Assembly: GCA_001657385.1 (NCBI GenBank)
Contig: LYSZ01000001.1
Span: 186,001 to 250,000, forward strand
Reading direction: 5' to 3'
DNA length: 64,000 nt
DNA from: Parvularcula sp. BBD 1991-13
GTDB lineage: Bacteria; Pseudomonadota; Alphaproteobacteria; Caulobacterales; Parvularculaceae
Position 1 is the first letter of the stretch. Each line of letters begins with the position of its first letter. A program made the translations under genes and the position numbers. The notes below the pieces were generated by a model. The model saw nothing but the letters and a program-made list of their open reading frames with translations, was not told the origin of the DNA and did no database searches. Below, piece by piece: positions 62,755-64,000 of this stretch.

Positions 62755-64000
62755 ATGGACCGTAACTTCATTCTCGCGATCACCCTTTCCCTGGGCGTCA
62801 TCCTGTTGTGGGAACTGCTCGTCGCCGGCCCCCAGCGCGAAGAGCTTCAGGCCGCGCGCGAGGCGGCCGCCGAGACCGCCCAGGAGGCGGCCGATCTCAA
62901 CCCCGACATTGAAGGGTTGCAGGGACTGGAGCCGGAGCCGCAGGCGATCGCGGTGGAAGACGCGCTGGAGCGCGCCAGCGGCCGCGTGCCCATCCGCACG
63001 CCGAGCCTCGAAGGATCGATCAGCCTCCAGGGCGGGCGCATCGACGATCTTAAACTGACGCAGTATCGCCAGACCCTTGCCGACGACAGCCCGGTCATTC
63101 GCCTGTTGTCGCCGCGCGAGACCGAACACGGCCACTATGCGCAACTCGGCTGGATTTATGACGGGAATGCGTTCGAAAACGCCGAATGGGCCGCCCCCGC
63201 CGGCGCCGTCCTGACCCCCGATACGCCGGTGACGCTGACGCGCCGGTCAAACGGTCTCGTCTTTGAAAAGACGATCTCCGTCGACGAGCGCTACATGTTC
63301 ACCATGGAGCAGACCGTGCGCAACGACAGCGGGGCGGTGCGGCGTCTCACGCCTTACGCCCTCGTCGTGCAACGCAACATTCCCGAGGAATTTCAGAACT
63401 TCATGATCCTTCATGAAGGCCCCCTCGGCGTCATCGGCGGCGCGCTCTACGAGCGCAAGTACAACAACATCCGCAAGAATCCGGAAAAGCGCGTCGAGGA
63501 AAGCGGCGCCGGCGGCTGGGTCGGCATCACCAACAAGTATTGGCTGGCCGCCGCGGTGCCGCCGCAGGAAGAGGAGATGCGCGCGTCCCTCGCCAATGTC
63601 GGCACCGAGAGCGCGCCGATCTTCCGCGCCAGCTATTCCCTGCCGACGCGCGAGCTTCAGCCCGGCGAGGAAATCAGCCTTTCCTCCCATGTCTATGGCG
63701 GCCCGAAGGACGTCGACACGCTCCAGTCCTATGAAGCCTCGCCGGAAAAGGGCGGGCTCGGCGTTTACGATTTTGACAAGGCCGTCGACTGGGGGCACCT
63801 GTTCGTCCTGACCCGGCCGATTTTTTACACCCTGAATTTTTTCGGCGACCTGACCGGCAATTTCGGCATCGCCATTCTCATCCTCACGCTGATCATCAAG
63901 GCGATCCTCTTTCCCCTGGCCAACAAGGGGTACGAGTCCATGTCCAAGATGAAGAAGCTGCAACCGGAAATCGAAAAGCTGCGCACGCGCTACGCCGACG
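62755..64000 (+). CDS. yidC: Membrane protein insertase YidC, 3' end outside window
   Basis: The first 415 codons of YidC/Oxa1, which inserts proteins into the inner membrane with or without Sec. The N-terminal anchor (NFILAITLSLGVILLWELLV), the large periplasmic P1 domain (about 60-350) and the start of the insertase core (FYTLNFFGDLTGNFGIAILILTLIIKAILFPLANKGYESMSKMKKLQPEI) are present. The hydrophilic groove arginine should be in the missing part or near LTLIIKAI. The ATG at 62755 lacks a strong ribosome site (GAGACG). Position in the cluster is as expected. Confidence 0.97.
   Translation, partial: MDRNFILAITLSLGVILLWELLVAGPQREELQAAREAAAETAQEAADLNPDIEGLQGLEPEPQAIAVEDALERASGRVPIRTPSLEGSISLQGGRIDDLKLTQYRQTLADDSPVIRLLSPRETEHGHYAQLGWIYDGNAFENAEWAAPAGAVLTPDTPVTLTRRSNGLVFEKTISVDERYMFTMEQTVRNDSGAVRRLTPYALVVQRNIPEEFQNFMILHEGPLGVIGGALYERKYNNIRKNPEKRVEESGAGGWVGITNKYWLAAAVPPQEEEMRASLANVGTESAPIFRASYSLPTRELQPGEEISLSSHVYGGPKDVDTLQSYEASPEKGGLGVYDFDKAVDWGHLFVLTRPIFYTLNFFGDLTGNFGIAILILTLIIKAILFPLANKGYESMSKMKKLQPEIEKLRTRYAD

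Overview
The window is GC-rich, densely coded DNA from an alphaproteobacterium. The evidence is the gene order rpmH-rnpA-yidC, the block ruvX-pyrB-plsY-dprA-topA-rnr, eno-ftsB-pdhA, the GatCAB tRNA amidotransferase, a TTAA-N7-TTAACCAT site typical of the cell-cycle regulator CtrA, and TadE/TadG pseudopilin genes. It looks like a Caulobacterales- or Parvularculales-type marine or soil chemoheterotroph, but the genus cannot be fixed from the sequence. Long open frames antisense to real genes are common because of the GC bias and are not counted as genes.

Layout. 1-6.6 kb: peptidase and stress genes (3' part of an M3 peptidase, exported MsrA, lipoprotein oligopeptidase B, Tat-exported vanadium-type haloperoxidase). 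7-19.4 kb: a core block on the minus strand (rnr, topA, dprA, plsY, pyrB, ruvX), interrupted between rnr and topA by an M23 lipoprotein, an AT-richer orphan gene and a PepSY-like protein. 19.5-31 kb: plus-strand genes around gatC, gatA and gatB. An unknown 146-residue protein is translationally coupled between gatC and gatA. A desaturase, a hydrolase and a cyclic-nucleotide-domain/thioredoxin-reductase-like fusion lie between gatA and gatB. A cupin, a cysteine synthase and a DUF6491 lipoprotein follow. 31.6-37.1 kb: GST, Sel1-like protein, rpmF, eno, ftsB, pdhA. 37.4-40.9 kb: TadG plus two TadE-like proteins. 41.2-46.8 kb: a complete RND tripartite efflux operon. 46.9-53.1 kb: an iron/heme island. 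hmuTUV runs rightward from a perfect Fur-type palindrome. A converging operon (DUF3325, small membrane protein, PepSY-TM protein, heme-oxygenase-like monooxygenase) runs leftward from a second Fur-like palindrome. 53.4-61.7 kb: tRNA-Arg(ACG), gamma-glutamyltransferase, an operon of a TVP38 membrane protein, a flavin disulfide oxidoreductase and a histidine kinase, and an S9 peptidase. 61.9-64 kb: rpmH, rnpA and the 5' part of yidC.

The strongest structural signals outside genes are three. First, a composite two-hairpin element of about 105-120 bp is present twice (11874-11993 minus and 29664-29768 plus), with different stem sequences but conserved pairing. Second, degenerate tandem repeats with 13-16 bp units occur in several intergenic gaps. 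Third, there are clear operator-like palindromes near the iron genes, the tad genes and ftsB. No CRISPR array, insertion sequence, prophage or rRNA was seen. Several classical neighbours are missing from their usual places (pyrC after pyrB, pdhB after pdhA, yidD between rnpA and yidC), so conserved blocks have been rearranged here.
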